Source: Streptomyces sp. Mut1 (GTDB taxonomy: Bacteria > Actinomycetota > Actinomycetes > Streptomycetales > Streptomycetaceae). Taken from it: a DNA stretch of 64,000 bases. Both the position numbers and the translations under genes were made by a program. The notes beneath the pieces were generated by a model that was given only the letters and a program-made list of their open reading frames with translations, had not been told where the DNA came from and did not search any database. This document shows positions 44,354 through 52,972 of this stretch, piece by piece. The DNA lies in the NCBI RefSeq assembly GCF_030719295.1, contig NZ_CP120997.1, forward strand, positions 6,520,001 to 6,584,000, in the 5' to 3' direction. How positions within the stretch are numbered: position 1 is the stretch's first letter; each line of letters opens with the position of its first letter.

Positions 44354-44496
44354 CGATCAAAGCTGCCGCACCAGCTGCACGACCTGCCCCATCCGCATCA
44401 CCGCATCACCCGCGGCCCGGTCCGGCGGACCGGCCCCGGTACCACCTCCCTGACACCCACGTCACCGCAGACGTGTACCCGACCGGAGGAACCGCT

Positions 44497-45939
44497 GTGG
44501 CAGCCACGCCCAGGTTTCGCAACGACGCATGTGCGACCGCCCACCCCGACGGCGAGCCGGTGACGGCCCCGTCCGACCGGAAGCATCCGGTCGACGAAAC
44601 GCTCCCCCCACTGAGGATGTTCACCAGCGGCCTCCAGCACGTGGCCGCGATGTACGCGGGCGTGGTGGCCCCGCCGATGATCGTGGGGCCCGCCGTGGGC
44701 CTCACCCCGAAGGAGACCGCCTTCCTGATGGGGGCGAGCCTGTTCACCGCGGGCATAGCCACCCTGCTCCAGACGATCGGCTTCTGGCGCATAGGCGCCC
44801 GGCTTCCGTTCGTCAACGGCGTCTCGTTCGCCGGGGTGACCCCGATGGTGGCGATAGGCAAGGACCGGGGGCACGACGGCATCGCCGTCATCTTCGGCGC
44901 GATCATCGTCGCGAGCCTGCTCGGCTTCGTCCTCGCCCCCTATTTCTGCAAGCTGGTCCGGTTCTTCCCGCCCGTCGTCACCGGCACCGTCATCACCCTG
45001 ATCGGTGTCTCGCTGCTGCCGGTCGCCTTCAACTGGTCCCAGGGCGGCAACGCCGCCGCCCACGACTACGGCTCCACCACCAACATCACGATGGCGGCGG
45101 TCACCCTGGTCATCGTGCTGGCCCTGCGCAAGCTCCTGCGCGGCTTCCTCCAGCAGATCGCGATCCTGCTCGGACTCGTCGCCGGCACCCTCATCGCCAT
45201 CCCCACCGGCATCACGGACTTCGGTGCCATCGGGGATGCCGACGTGGTCGGCTTCCCCACTCCGTTCCACTTCGGGGCGCCGCAGTTCGAGATCGCCGCG
45301 ATCGTCTCGATGTCCATCGTGATGCTGGTCTGCATGACCGAGTCCACGGCGGACATGCTGGCCCTCGGCAAGATCGTCGACCGCCCGGCCGACGAGCGGA
45401 CCATCGAGGGCGGCCTGCGCGCCGACACCCTCGGCAGCGCCGTAAGCCCCCTGTTCAACGGCTTCATGTGCAGCGCCTTCGCCCAGAACATCGGGCTGGT
45501 CGCCATGACCAAGGTCCGCAGCCGCTTCGTCGTCGCCGCGGGCGGCGGCATCCTCGTCCTGCTCGGCCTGGTCCCGGTTGCCGCGTCCGTCATCGCCCTG
45601 GTCCCGCTGCCCGTGCTCGGCGGCGCGGGCATCGTGCTGTTCGGCTCGGTCGCCGCCAGCGGTATCCAGACCCTGGCCGGCGCCGCCCTGGAGAAGGGCG
45701 AGAACGCGCTGATCGTCGCCGCGGCCGTCGGCGTCGGACTGATACCGATCGCGGCGCCGGACTTCTACCACGCCTTCCCGAAGGACCTCCTGGTCGTCCT
45801 GGACTCGGGGATCTCGACCGGCTGCGTGGTGGCGATCGTCCTGAACCTCGCCTTCAACCACCTGGGCCGCAGGCCGGAGGCAGGGACCGCGCCCGGCGGC
45901 CACGACCCGGCCGGGGCGGTGGAGGCGGCCGCCCACTGA
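44497..45939 (+). CDS. Nucleobase:cation symporter-2 (uracil/xanthine/urate permease)
   Basis: A 480-residue NCS2/NAT membrane permease with about 12-14 helices. The NAT signature is QNIGLVAMTKVRSRF (about 337-351), preceded by the conserved Glu-containing helix MLVCMTESTADMLALG. Members import xanthine, urate or uracil with H+ or Na+. The GTG at 44497 follows GGAGGAA. Given urate and 8-oxoguanine enzymes upstream, a xanthine or urate specificity is likely but unproven. A related but decayed copy lies at 42.5-42.8 kb. Confidence 0.93.
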   Translation: MAATPRFRNDACATAHPDGEPVTAPSDRKHPVDETLPPLRMFTSGLQHVAAMYAGVVAPPMIVGPAVGLTPKETAFLMGASLFTAGIATLLQTIGFWRIGARLPFVNGVSFAGVTPMVAIGKDRGHDGIAVIFGAIIVASLLGFVLAPYFCKLVRFFPPVVTGTVITLIGVSLLPVAFNWSQGGNAAAHDYGSTTNITMAAVTLVIVLALRKLLRGFLQQIAILLGLVAGTLIAIPTGITDFGAIGDADVVGFPTPFHFGAPQFEIAAIVSMSIVMLVCMTESTADMLALGKIVDRPADERTIEGGLRADTLGSAVSPLFNGFMCSAFAQNIGLVAMTKVRSRFVVAAGGGILVLLGLVPVAASVIALVPLPVLGGAGIVLFGSVAASGIQTLAGAALEKGENALIVAAAVGVGLIPIAAPDFYHAFPKDLLVVLDSGISTGCVVAIVLNLAFNHLGRRPEAGTAPGGHDPAGAVEAAAH

Positions 45940-45960
45940 CGGACCGGCCGCCGGCGGCCG

Positions 45961-45992
45961 GTGGCGCGTACGGCCGTGACCGTACGCGCCAC
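45961..45992. terminator. Bidirectional hairpin terminator
   Basis: Perfect 13-bp stem GTGGCGCGTACGG / CCGTACGCGCCAC with a short loop, between the convergent permease and chitosanase genes. Confidence 0.8.
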
Positions 45993-46000
45993 CGCGCGGC

Positions 46001-46864
46001 TCAGCCGATGTGGAAGCTGTCGCCGTAGACCTGCCAGTCGAGCGGCGGGTCCAGGTTCAGGTTGCCGTTCCTGAGGAAGACCCGCTGCGCGGTGTCCACC
46101 CGGCTGGTGTCCGAGTGGGCCTCCTCCTGCTCCATGGCCCAGACCCGCGCGTCCAGGAAGGCGTCGAGGTAGGCCACCTCGTCGCCGCCCTGCGCCGGGG
46201 TCGCCGCCCGCGCCAGGGCGCGCTGCCGGATGGAGCCGAAGCTCGTGCTGTCGCCGCCGTCGCCGTGCATCACGATGGCGTCGTAGTAGATGAACTGGCC
46301 GAGTGTGCCGAGCCCGTCGCTCTTGGCCCGGCCCACGGCCGGGTCGAAGTACACCCGGTCGCGCTCGTCGTTCTGGGCCTGCTGGAACGCCGGGTCCTGG
46401 GCGGCCGTCTCCCAGGCGCCGGGGAAGCCCGGGTCCAGGCCGTCGTGCGAGTCGCCGCCGTCCACGTCCCGCAGGGCGGGGAGGTATCCGGCCAGTACGT
46501 TGCCCGGCTCGCGCTGTGTGTACAGCTCCACCAGGTCGAGCATGTCGCCGGTGCCGGAGCAGAAGCCGATGATGCCCGCGGTGTAGCCGCGGCCGTCGCC
46601 GATGTCCTCGATGTAGCCGTACTGCGCCTTCCAGTCCAGCGTCGAGTTCTCCGCGCTGGACACCAGTTGCATGGCGATGTCCTTCTTCGCGGGATCGTCG
46701 AGCCCGGTCACGGCCGCCTCCTGGCGGTGGGCCGCCACGGAGGCGGGAGCGGTGCCTGCGAAGGCGGTGGCGGGCACCGCTGTGAGGGTGAGCCCGAGCG
46801 CGAGGAGCCCGACGCGCAGGGACCGAGTGGTGCGACGTGCGGTGCGCTTGTGGGGAGCGTACAC
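46001..46864 (-). CDS. csn: Secreted GH46 chitosanase
   Basis: A 287-residue exported endo-chitosanase. Signal peptide RRTTRSLRVGLLALGLTLTA, cleavage near TAFAG. Catalytic Glu in LVSSAENSTLDWKAQYGYIE and catalytic Asp in EDIGDGRGYTAGIIGF match Glu22/Asp40 of the GH46 model enzyme. GTG start with GGAGG 5 bp away. A CsnR-like palindrome lies 36 bp upstream. The DNA around the catalytic segment is nearly identical to the second chitosanase in this window. Confidence 0.95.
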   Translation of the reverse strand: MYAPHKRTARRTTRSLRVGLLALGLTLTAVPATAFAGTAPASVAAHRQEAAVTGLDDPAKKDIAMQLVSSAENSTLDWKAQYGYIEDIGDGRGYTAGIIGFCSGTGDMLDLVELYTQREPGNVLAGYLPALRDVDGGDSHDGLDPGFPGAWETAAQDPAFQQAQNDERDRVYFDPAVGRAKSDGLGTLGQFIYYDAIVMHGDGGDSTSFGSIRQRALARAATPAQGGDEVAYLDAFLDARVWAMEQEEAHSDTSRVDTAQRVFLRNGNLNLDPPLDWQVYGDSFHIG

Positions 46865-46899
46865 CTGTCCTCCAGGGAGTTCGTCGTTCCGGCTGTTCT

Positions 46900-46918
46900 G
46901 TTAGGAAGCTTTCCTATC
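46900..46918 (-). promoter_or_regulatory. CsnR-like operator of chitosanase gene
   Basis: GTTAGGAAGCTTTCCTATC, a near-perfect 19-bp dyad. It agrees with the GTTAGGAAA-type palindrome known to bind the ROK-family repressor CsnR before Streptomyces chitosanase genes (recalled). No ROK gene is in the window. Confidence 0.75.
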
Positions 46919-46983
46919 AGGGGTGGGCGGGCTCGTACACCCCTGCGGCAGACCGGAGTTGAGAGCCTGCGGGCCGTACGGAA

Positions 46984-47020
46984 ACCCCGCGCCGGACGAG
47001 GAGGGCGTCCGGCGCGGGGT
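46984..47020. terminator. Hairpin terminator after SH3-domain gene
   Basis: Perfect 15-bp stem ACCCCGCGCCGGACG / CGTCCGGCGCGGGGT with a 7-nt loop, 13 bp downstream of the SH3 gene stop (minus strand). Confidence 0.75.
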
Positions 47021-47033
47021 GGTGCGGGACGGT

Positions 47034-47345
47034 TCAGCAGTTCAGGTAGGCCACGTGGATCCAGACGCCGGTCGGGCCGCCCCACAGGTCGCCCATCACC
47101 CAGTTGCCCTGCTGACCCCGGTAGTCGAGGTTCTGGCCCCGGTTGACCTGGCCGAGCACCGGGTAGTCCGTTCCCGGCCCGCCACGGAAGTTGACCCCGT
47201 TGTCGTTGACCGTGCAGACGAGGGTCGGCGCCGCCGCCACGTGATGCCGGGCCGGGGTCTGAGGGGTGGCCTGGGCGGCGGGGGAGAGGGCCAGCCCGAG
47301 ACCGGCGGCCAGCGCCGTCGCGGCCAGCAGGATCTTCTTCATCAT
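47034..47345 (-). CDS. Small secreted SH3-domain protein
   Basis: A roughly 103-residue exported protein: signal peptide MMKKILLAATALAAGLGLAL with cleavage near AQA-TP, then a bacterial SH3 domain (NFRGGPGTDYPVLGQVNRGQ; WIHVAYLNC). Two Cys residues (LVCTV and LNC at the end) could form a disulphide. Streptomyces secrete many such proteins; ligand unknown. The ATG at 47345 is preferred to one at 47351 because GAGGAG lies at correct distance. Between two chitosanase genes, all on the minus strand. Confidence 0.8.
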   Translation of the reverse strand: MMKKILLAATALAAGLGLALSPAAQATPQTPARHHVAAAPTLVCTVNDNGVNFRGGPGTDYPVLGQVNRGQNLDYRGQQGNWVMGDLWGGPTGVWIHVAYLNC

Positions 47346-47532
47346 GCGCATGCTCCTCGGTCATCCGGCCCACGGCGCGTGAGCCGTCCGCCCGCCTCAA
47401 CGGACCGGGCGGCGCCCGGGTCACGGGCCGCCTCCCGCTGTCACACGGGCGGGAAAGAGCAGGTCGTACCAGGTGCGCACCGGCGCACACAGGTCGCGCG
47501 GCCAATGCCTCGCGCGCCGGTCGGGCATGGGT

Positions 47533-48396
47533 TTACGAAGCCGGAGTCCCGGGTCGGCCGGGCCCCTCGATGACGTAGCTGTCGCCGTACACCTTCCAGC
47601 GCAGCGGGGTCTCCAGGCCGAACCTGCCCTCGCGCAGGAAGACCCGCTGGGCCGTCTCGACCCGGCTGGTGTCGCTGTGCGCGGGCTCCTCGCGGAGCGC
47701 GGTGACGCGGGCGTCGAGGAACGCGTCGAGATAGGACAGTTCGTCGCCGCCCTCCGCCGGGGAGTCGGCCTCGGCGAGCGCCCGGCGGCGGATCGTGCGG
47801 AAGCCGGTGGTGCCCTCCGCGTCCCCGCCCCCGTGCATCACGTAGGCGTCGTAGTAGATGAACTGCCCCAGCGCGCCCAGACCGTCCGCCCTGCCCTGTT
47901 CCACCGCCGGGTCGAAGTAGGACCGGTCCCGCTCGGCGTCCTGCGCGGCCCGGAATTCCGCGTCACCGGCCGCTGCGGCCCAGGCCCGGGTGAACGCCCG
48001 GCCGAGCCCCGTGTGCGCGTCGCTCCCCTTCACCTTCCGCAGCGCCGGAAGGAACCGCTCCAGCGCGTTGCCCGGCCGGGAGTCCGCGTACCGCTCCACC
48101 ACGCCGAGCATGTCCCCGGTGCCGGAGCAGAAGCCGATGATGCCCGCGGTGTAGCCGCGGCCGTCGTCGATGTCCTCGATGTAGCCGTACTGCGCCTTCC
48201 AGTCCAGCGTCGAGTTCTCCGCGCTGGACACCAGTTGCATGGCGATGTCCTTCTTCACCGGATCGGCCAGGCCCGGCCCCTTCGAGCCCTTGGCCGACGA
48301 GCCGCCGGGTCCGCCCCCGGTGCAGCCGGACAGCGCGGTGACGGTCAGGAGGAGGGCGGCGAGGGAGGTGGCCAGGGAACGCGGGGTGAGCTTCAC
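47533..48396 (-). CDS. GH46 chitosanase lipoprotein
   Basis: A second GH46 chitosanase, 287 residues, with a lipoprotein signal (KLTPRSLATSLAALLLTVTA, lipobox LSGC, Cys25) rather than a free secretion signal, followed by a glycine/serine-rich spacer. Catalytic Glu (SSAENSTLDW) and Asp (EDIDDGRGYTAG) are both present. It is expected to stay on the cell surface, perhaps making oligomers close to uptake systems, while the 46-kb enzyme is released. GTG start at 48396; no clear Shine-Dalgarno, and it is divergent from the hydrolase 60 bp away, so a leaderless start is possible. No CsnR-like site is visible here. Confidence 0.88.
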   Translation of the reverse strand: MKLTPRSLATSLAALLLTVTALSGCTGGGPGGSSAKGSKGPGLADPVKKDIAMQLVSSAENSTLDWKAQYGYIEDIDDGRGYTAGIIGFCSGTGDMLGVVERYADSRPGNALERFLPALRKVKGSDAHTGLGRAFTRAWAAAAGDAEFRAAQDAERDRSYFDPAVEQGRADGLGALGQFIYYDAYVMHGGGDAEGTTGFRTIRRRALAEADSPAEGGDELSYLDAFLDARVTALREEPAHSDTSRVETAQRVFLREGRFGLETPLRWKVYGDSYVIEGPGRPGTPAS

Positions 48397-48456
48397 CGGA
48401 CCAGACTGCCAGGCCGGTGGACGGGGCCCGGCGCATTCGGCGGTAGCGTCGGGGGC

Positions 48457-49140
48457 ATGGAAGATCAGTCTGTGGTGGATGTCGGCGATGTGCGGCTGGC
48501 GTACCGGACCTGGGGCGACCCGTTCGGCTCGCCCGTCGTACTGCTGCACGGTCTCGGCGCGAGCGCCGCGAGCTGGGAGGCGGCCGGGAGTCTGCTGGGC
48601 CGGGAATGGCGGGTGTACGCGATCGACCTGCGCGGCCACGGGGAGAGCGACTGGCCCGACACCTACGACTTCGAGGAGATGTGCGAGGACGTCCTCGGCT
48701 TCCTCGACGCGTGCGAGCTGGACCGGGCCGGGGTCGTCGGCCACGGGATGGGCGGGGTCGTCGCCCACCTCCTCGCCCAGGAGCACCCCGACCGGGTGGA
48801 GCGGCTGGTGCTGGTGGAGACCCCGGCGCCGTTCCCCGGCGCGGCGGGCCCCGCCGTCCCGCCGGGCGGGCCGGTCGACTACGACGAGGCCGCGCTCGCG
48901 GCGGTCGGCGCCCAGCTCGCCGACCCCGATCCCGCCTGGGCCGAGGGGCTCGGCGAGATCGTCGCCCCCACGCTCATGCTCGCCGGCGGGCCGGGCAGCA
49001 CCATGCCGCAGGCCCGGCTCCAGGACATGGCGTCGATGATCCCGGACTGCCACCTCGTCACCCTCGGCGGCGGCCACCGTCCGCACGAGGCCGACCCCGA
49101 GCAGGTCGCCCAGCGCATCACGGAGTTCTTCACCAGCTGA
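48457..49140 (+). CDS. Alpha/beta hydrolase fold protein with nucleophile Ser replaced by Gly
   Basis: A 227-residue alpha/beta hydrolase. The oxyanion motif VVLLHGLGASAASW, the strand RVYAIDLRGHGESDW and the C-terminal His block GGGHRPHEADPEQV are intact. The nucleophile elbow, normally G-x-S-x-G, reads VVGHGMGGVV: codon GGG (Gly) replaces Ser, so a classical Ser-His-Asp triad is absent. It could be a non-catalytic protein or use a cofactor-less or different chemistry as some fold members do. ATG at 48457, divergent from the lipoprotein chitosanase. Confidence 0.78.
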   Translation: MEDQSVVDVGDVRLAYRTWGDPFGSPVVLLHGLGASAASWEAAGSLLGREWRVYAIDLRGHGESDWPDTYDFEEMCEDVLGFLDACELDRAGVVGHGMGGVVAHLLAQEHPDRVERLVLVETPAPFPGAAGPAVPPGGPVDYDEAALAAVGAQLADPDPAWAEGLGEIVAPTLMLAGGPGSTMPQARLQDMASMIPDCHLVTLGGGHRPHEADPEQVAQRITEFFTS

Positions 49141-49350
49141 CGCCCCCGCCGGCGCCCGGCTCGGCCGCCCGGCCACCAGCCGGTGTGCGCCCGCCCTTGC
49201 GCATGGTCCGCCCGGTCCACCCGGACGGGCCGGTGCGGGGGCGGGCGCACACCGGCACATTGCGGAAGGTTCCGCTCCGTGCTCTTGTCGGCGGGCCCCA
49301 CCCCGTGCGATACAGGTCTGGACCATTGCTGCCGGATGGAAGGCAAGACC

Positions 49351-50328
49351 GTGCGATCCCCCCACACGCCTGCCGCGTTGGCCTGTTCCGCCGCCCTGCT
49401 CCTCGCCGCCCTGACCGCCTGCGGCTCCGAAGACCCGGCGGACACGGAGAAGCCCACCGCGCCGCACGGGGTGACCGCGCAGGCGAGCAGCGCCACCTCC
49501 GCGCACGTCATGTGGGAGGCGGCCACGGACGACACGGGTGTCACCGGCTACGAGGTCTACCGCAAGGGCGAGAAGGTCAAGTCGGTGCCGGCGAGCCGGG
49601 TGATGATCGACATCGACGGGCTCGCCGCCTCGACCGCCTACACGTTCACCGTCCGCGCGCGCGACGCGGCCGGCAACCTCTCCGCGCCGAGCTCCGCCGC
49701 CTCCGTCACCACCCCCGCCCCGACCCCCGCCGACCGCGAGGCCCCGACCCGGCCGGTGAAACTGCGCGGCAAGGCCGACGGCAGCCGGGCCGCGACCCTG
49801 TCCTGGGGCGGCTCGACGGACGACGTCGGGGTCACCGCGTACGACATCTACCAGGAGGACTCGCGCATCCACAGCGTGCCCGGTACGCGGACCACCGCGC
49901 GGCTGACCGGGCTGCGCCCCGGCACGGTCTACACGTTCACCGTCCGGGCCCGCGACGCGGCCGACACCTCGTCACCCGACAGCAACGCCATCGACATCAC
50001 CACCGCCTCCGCCCCCGGCGCCCCCGCCTCGACCGCCCCCACGGACCTGCGGGTCACGGCGAAGGCCGAGGGCAAGGCGTACGCCGTCGACCTGGACTGG
50101 GAGCAGCCCGAAACGGGCGGCGCGATCCCGGCGTACCAGCTCTACCTGAACGGCCGGCTGACCACCACGATCGTCTGGGGAGGCGAGCCGCCCACCGGCC
50201 GGGCGAACTACCGGCTCACCGTCACCGACCCGCGCGGGACCCGCTACGCGATGAAGATCCGCGCCAAGCTGCCGGACGGCAAGTGGGGCGACTTCTCGGC
50301 GGTGCGCACGGTCGTCCTCGGCGACTGA
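49351..50328 (+). CDS. FN3-repeat lipoprotein
   Basis: A 325-residue surface lipoprotein: signal RSPHTPAALACSAALLLAAL with lipobox LTAC, then two clear fibronectin type III domains (VTGYEVYRKGEKVKSVPAS to AYTFTVRARDAAGNLSAPSS; VGVTAYDIYQEDSRIHSVPG to VYTFTVRARDAADTSSPDSN) and a third, more diverged one (YQLYLNGRLTTTIVWGGEPP). FN3 domains of the same kind occur in the chitinase that follows, so this may help hold or position polysaccharide-degrading proteins. GTG 49351 has GGAAGG upstream. No catalytic domain. Confidence 0.85.
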   Translation: MRSPHTPAALACSAALLLAALTACGSEDPADTEKPTAPHGVTAQASSATSAHVMWEAATDDTGVTGYEVYRKGEKVKSVPASRVMIDIDGLAASTAYTFTVRARDAAGNLSAPSSAASVTTPAPTPADREAPTRPVKLRGKADGSRAATLSWGGSTDDVGVTAYDIYQEDSRIHSVPGTRTTARLTGLRPGTVYTFTVRARDAADTSSPDSNAIDITTASAPGAPASTAPTDLRVTAKAEGKAYAVDLDWEQPETGGAIPAYQLYLNGRLTTTIVWGGEPPTGRANYRLTVTDPRGTRYAMKIRAKLPDGKWGDFSAVRTVVLGD

Positions 50329-50421
50329 CGGCGCGCGTGCCGGACGCGTGAGAGCCGGACGGTGAGTACCGGACGCGTGAGGGCCGGGCGTGTGGGGCCC
50401 GTCCGCCCGGCCGACCGTAAG

Positions 50422-50463
50422 TGGTCTGTACCTATTGACGACTTGGTCCAGACCAATTACTTT
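50422..50463 (+). promoter_or_regulatory. Chitinase promoter with dre-type direct repeats
   Basis: Two 12-bp repeats, TGGTCTGTACCT (50422-50433) and TGGTCCAGACCA (50444-50455), 22 bp apart. The second lies in the palindrome TTGGTCCAGACCAA, a DasR-responsive element. TTGACG (50435-50440) and TACTTT (50458-50463) with a 17-bp spacer form the promoter, so the second repeat covers the spacer. This is the known arrangement of Streptomyces chitinase promoters. Confidence 0.85.
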
Positions 50464-50538
50464 CCCCTGTGCTCCATGGAAACGCCATCCGCACCTCCCC
50501 GAGGACCGCCTCACCGGTCCCTGCCTCAAGGGAGAACC

Positions 50539-52827
50539 ATGTCCGAGCACATGCCACTCAGACGGAGAACGGCGACCGCACTGCTCGCCGTTCTCGGACT
50601 GCTCCTCACGTTCCTGTCCCTGCAGGCCGTCCCCGCGCACGCCGCGGGCAAGCTCACGGCGACCTTCACCTCGGCCGACAACGGCCCCTGGTGGAAGGGG
50701 ACCTACGTCCTGCACAACGACACCGACACCGCCGTCACCGGCTGGAGCCTGGAGTTCGACCTGCCCGCCGGGGTCGCCATCGACTCCTCGTACAACGGCA
50801 CCGTCACCGCCCAGGGCAGTCACATCACCGCGGTCAACGCCCACTACAACGGCACGGTCGCCGCGCACAGCTCCACCGAGCCGTACAGCTTCTGGTTCGT
50901 CGCGACCGGGCCGATCGCCGCGCCGGCCGGCTGCCGGGTCAACGGTGACAAGTGCGACGGGTCCGCCGACGCGCCGCCGGGCGCGCCCAGCGGTCTGACG
51001 CGGACCGATGTCACCGCCCGCACCGCTTCGCTGTCCTGGACGGCCGCCACCGCGGGCGACTTCCCCGTGGCCTCGTACGACATCCTGGCGGGCGGCGAGG
51101 TCGTGGGCTCCGCCACCGCGACGACCGGCGCCACGGTCACCGGCCTGACCCCGGCCACCGCCTACGCCTTCACCGTCCGGGCCAAGGACACCCGGGGCAA
51201 CGTCTCCGCCGAGAGCGCCCCGCTGACCGTGACGACCGTCGACCCGGCCACCGACACCTCCGCCCCGACGGCCCCCGGCGCCCTGCACTCCACCGCCACC
51301 GACTCCTCGTCCGTGACGCTCGCCTGGACCGCCGCGACGGACAACCAGCGGGTCGCCGCCTACGACATCTACCGGGGCTCCGAGCCGGCCACCACCGTCT
51401 CCGGCACCACGACCACCGCGACCATCGGCGGCCTGTCGCCCTCCACCTCGTACACCTTCACCGTGAAGGCCAGGGACCCCGCCGACAACGCCTCACCCGC
51501 CAGCAACGCCCTCACGGTCAAGACCGACGACATCGTCGGCGCGGGCAACTACGCCAAGGTCGGCTACTTCGTCCAGTGGGGCATCTACGGCCGCCAGTAC
51601 TTCGTCAAGAACCTGGAGGACTCCGGCGCCGCCGACAAGCTCGACATCATCAACTACGCCTTCGCCAACATCGATCCCAACAACCTCACCTGCCTCAACG
51701 GCGTCACCAAAGGCACCACCGCCGACCCCCAGGACCCGGAGCAGGGGACCGGAGCCGGTGACGCAGACGCCGACTACGCCCGCCCCTTCAGCGCCGCCCA
51801 GTCCGTGGACGGGGTCGCCGACGACGGCTGGGGCAAGCTGCGCGGCAACTTCAACCAGCTGAAGAAGCTGAAGCAGCTCCACCCCGACCTCAAGATCGTG
51901 GTCTCGCTCGGCGGCTGGACCTACTCCAAGTACTTCTCCGACGTCGCCGCCACCGACGCCGCCCGCAAGAAGTTCGTCTCCTCCTGCATCGACATGTACA
52001 TCAAGGGCAACCTGCCCGAGTACGGCGGCGCGGGCGGCCCCGGCACCGCCGCCGGCATCTTCGACGGCTTCGACATCGACTGGGAGTGGCCGGGCACCGG
52101 CACCGGGCACCCCGGCAACCACTACTCGCCCGACGACAAGGACAACCTGACCCTGCTGCTCGCCGAGTTCCGCAAGCAGCTCGACGCCCTCGGCGGCGGC
52201 CACCGCCTCCTCACCGCCTTCACCCCCGCCGACCCGCAGAAGATCGACGAGGGCTGGGACCTGTCCAAGGTCTTCGACTCGCTCGACGTCGCCAACGTCC
52301 AGGGCTACGACTTCCACGGCTCGGGCAGCGACAACTCCTGGGAGCCGGACCGCACGGGACACCAGGCCAACCTCTACAACGACGACCAGGACCCGTACGA
52401 CTTCCACTTCAGCGCGGACACCGCCATCAAGGCGTACACGGACGCGGGCGTCGAGCCCCGCAAGCTGACCCTCGGCATTCCGTTCTACGGCCGGGGCTGG
52501 CAGAACGTCACCGACGGCGGCGCGGCGGGCGAGTGGCAGCCGGCCGGTGGCGCGGCCCCCGGCCAGTTCGCGGAGGAGGCCGGCACCCGGGGCTACTCGA
52601 ACCTCATCGGCGCCTACCCGACGATGACGGTCCATCACGACGAGCAGTCCATATCGACGTACGGATACACCGGCAACCAGTGGTGGTCCTTCGACGACAC
52701 CTGGTCCATCGGCAAGAAGACCGACTACGTGAAGGACAAGGGCCTGCTCGGCGTCATGGTCTGGGAGATGTCCGGCGACACCCCCCAGGGAACGCTGATG
52801 GGTGCCCTGGACAACGGGCTGAAGTAG
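50539..52827 (+). CDS. GH18 chitinase (CBM2-FN3-FN3-GH18)
   Basis: A 762-residue exported chitinase. Signal peptide RRRTATALLAVLGLLLTFLS, cleavage near AHAA; family 2 carbohydrate-binding module (about 35-140, NGPWWKGTYVLHNDTDTAVT); two FN3 domains (about 150-240 and 250-335); GH18 catalytic domain from about 345 with DGFDIDWEWP (509-518), the catalytic Glu in the last D-W-E, and SLGGWTYSKYFSD and QGYDFHGSGSDNSWEP. It cuts chitin from the reducing end or internally; ChiC/ChiA type by order. Expression is expected to follow DasR through the dre repeats. ATG 50539 has AAGGGAG upstream. Confidence 0.95.
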   Translation: MSEHMPLRRRTATALLAVLGLLLTFLSLQAVPAHAAGKLTATFTSADNGPWWKGTYVLHNDTDTAVTGWSLEFDLPAGVAIDSSYNGTVTAQGSHITAVNAHYNGTVAAHSSTEPYSFWFVATGPIAAPAGCRVNGDKCDGSADAPPGAPSGLTRTDVTARTASLSWTAATAGDFPVASYDILAGGEVVGSATATTGATVTGLTPATAYAFTVRAKDTRGNVSAESAPLTVTTVDPATDTSAPTAPGALHSTATDSSSVTLAWTAATDNQRVAAYDIYRGSEPATTVSGTTTTATIGGLSPSTSYTFTVKARDPADNASPASNALTVKTDDIVGAGNYAKVGYFVQWGIYGRQYFVKNLEDSGAADKLDIINYAFANIDPNNLTCLNGVTKGTTADPQDPEQGTGAGDADADYARPFSAAQSVDGVADDGWGKLRGNFNQLKKLKQLHPDLKIVVSLGGWTYSKYFSDVAATDAARKKFVSSCIDMYIKGNLPEYGGAGGPGTAAGIFDGFDIDWEWPGTGTGHPGNHYSPDDKDNLTLLLAEFRKQLDALGGGHRLLTAFTPADPQKIDEGWDLSKVFDSLDVANVQGYDFHGSGSDNSWEPDRTGHQANLYNDDQDPYDFHFSADTAIKAYTDAGVEPRKLTLGIPFYGRGWQNVTDGGAAGEWQPAGGAAPGQFAEEAGTRGYSNLIGAYPTMTVHHDEQSISTYGYTGNQWWSFDDTWSIGKKTDYVKDKGLLGVMVWEMSGDTPQGTLMGALDNGLK

Positions 52828-52860
52828 CCCGTATCAGGTAATTTCCCTCAAATCGAGACT

Positions 52861-52911
52861 TACCGCCCATGGCGGTAGGCTGGTCACGGCGGTGCCCCGG
52901 TGGCACCGCCG
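52861..52911. terminator. Two palindromes between chitinase and repeat-protein operon
   Basis: TACCGCCCATGGCGGTA (52861-52877; 7-bp arms, CAT centre) and CGGCGGTGCC / GGCACCGCCG (52887-52911; 10-bp stem, 5-nt loop). The second is a likely terminator of the chitinase gene; the first could be part of it or an operator for the following operon. Confidence 0.5.
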
Positions 52912-52972
52912 TGCGTCAGAACCGGGCCCGGTATGCGGCCCGGCCCCAGCCGCTCGATGCGCGGGAGGAAAT

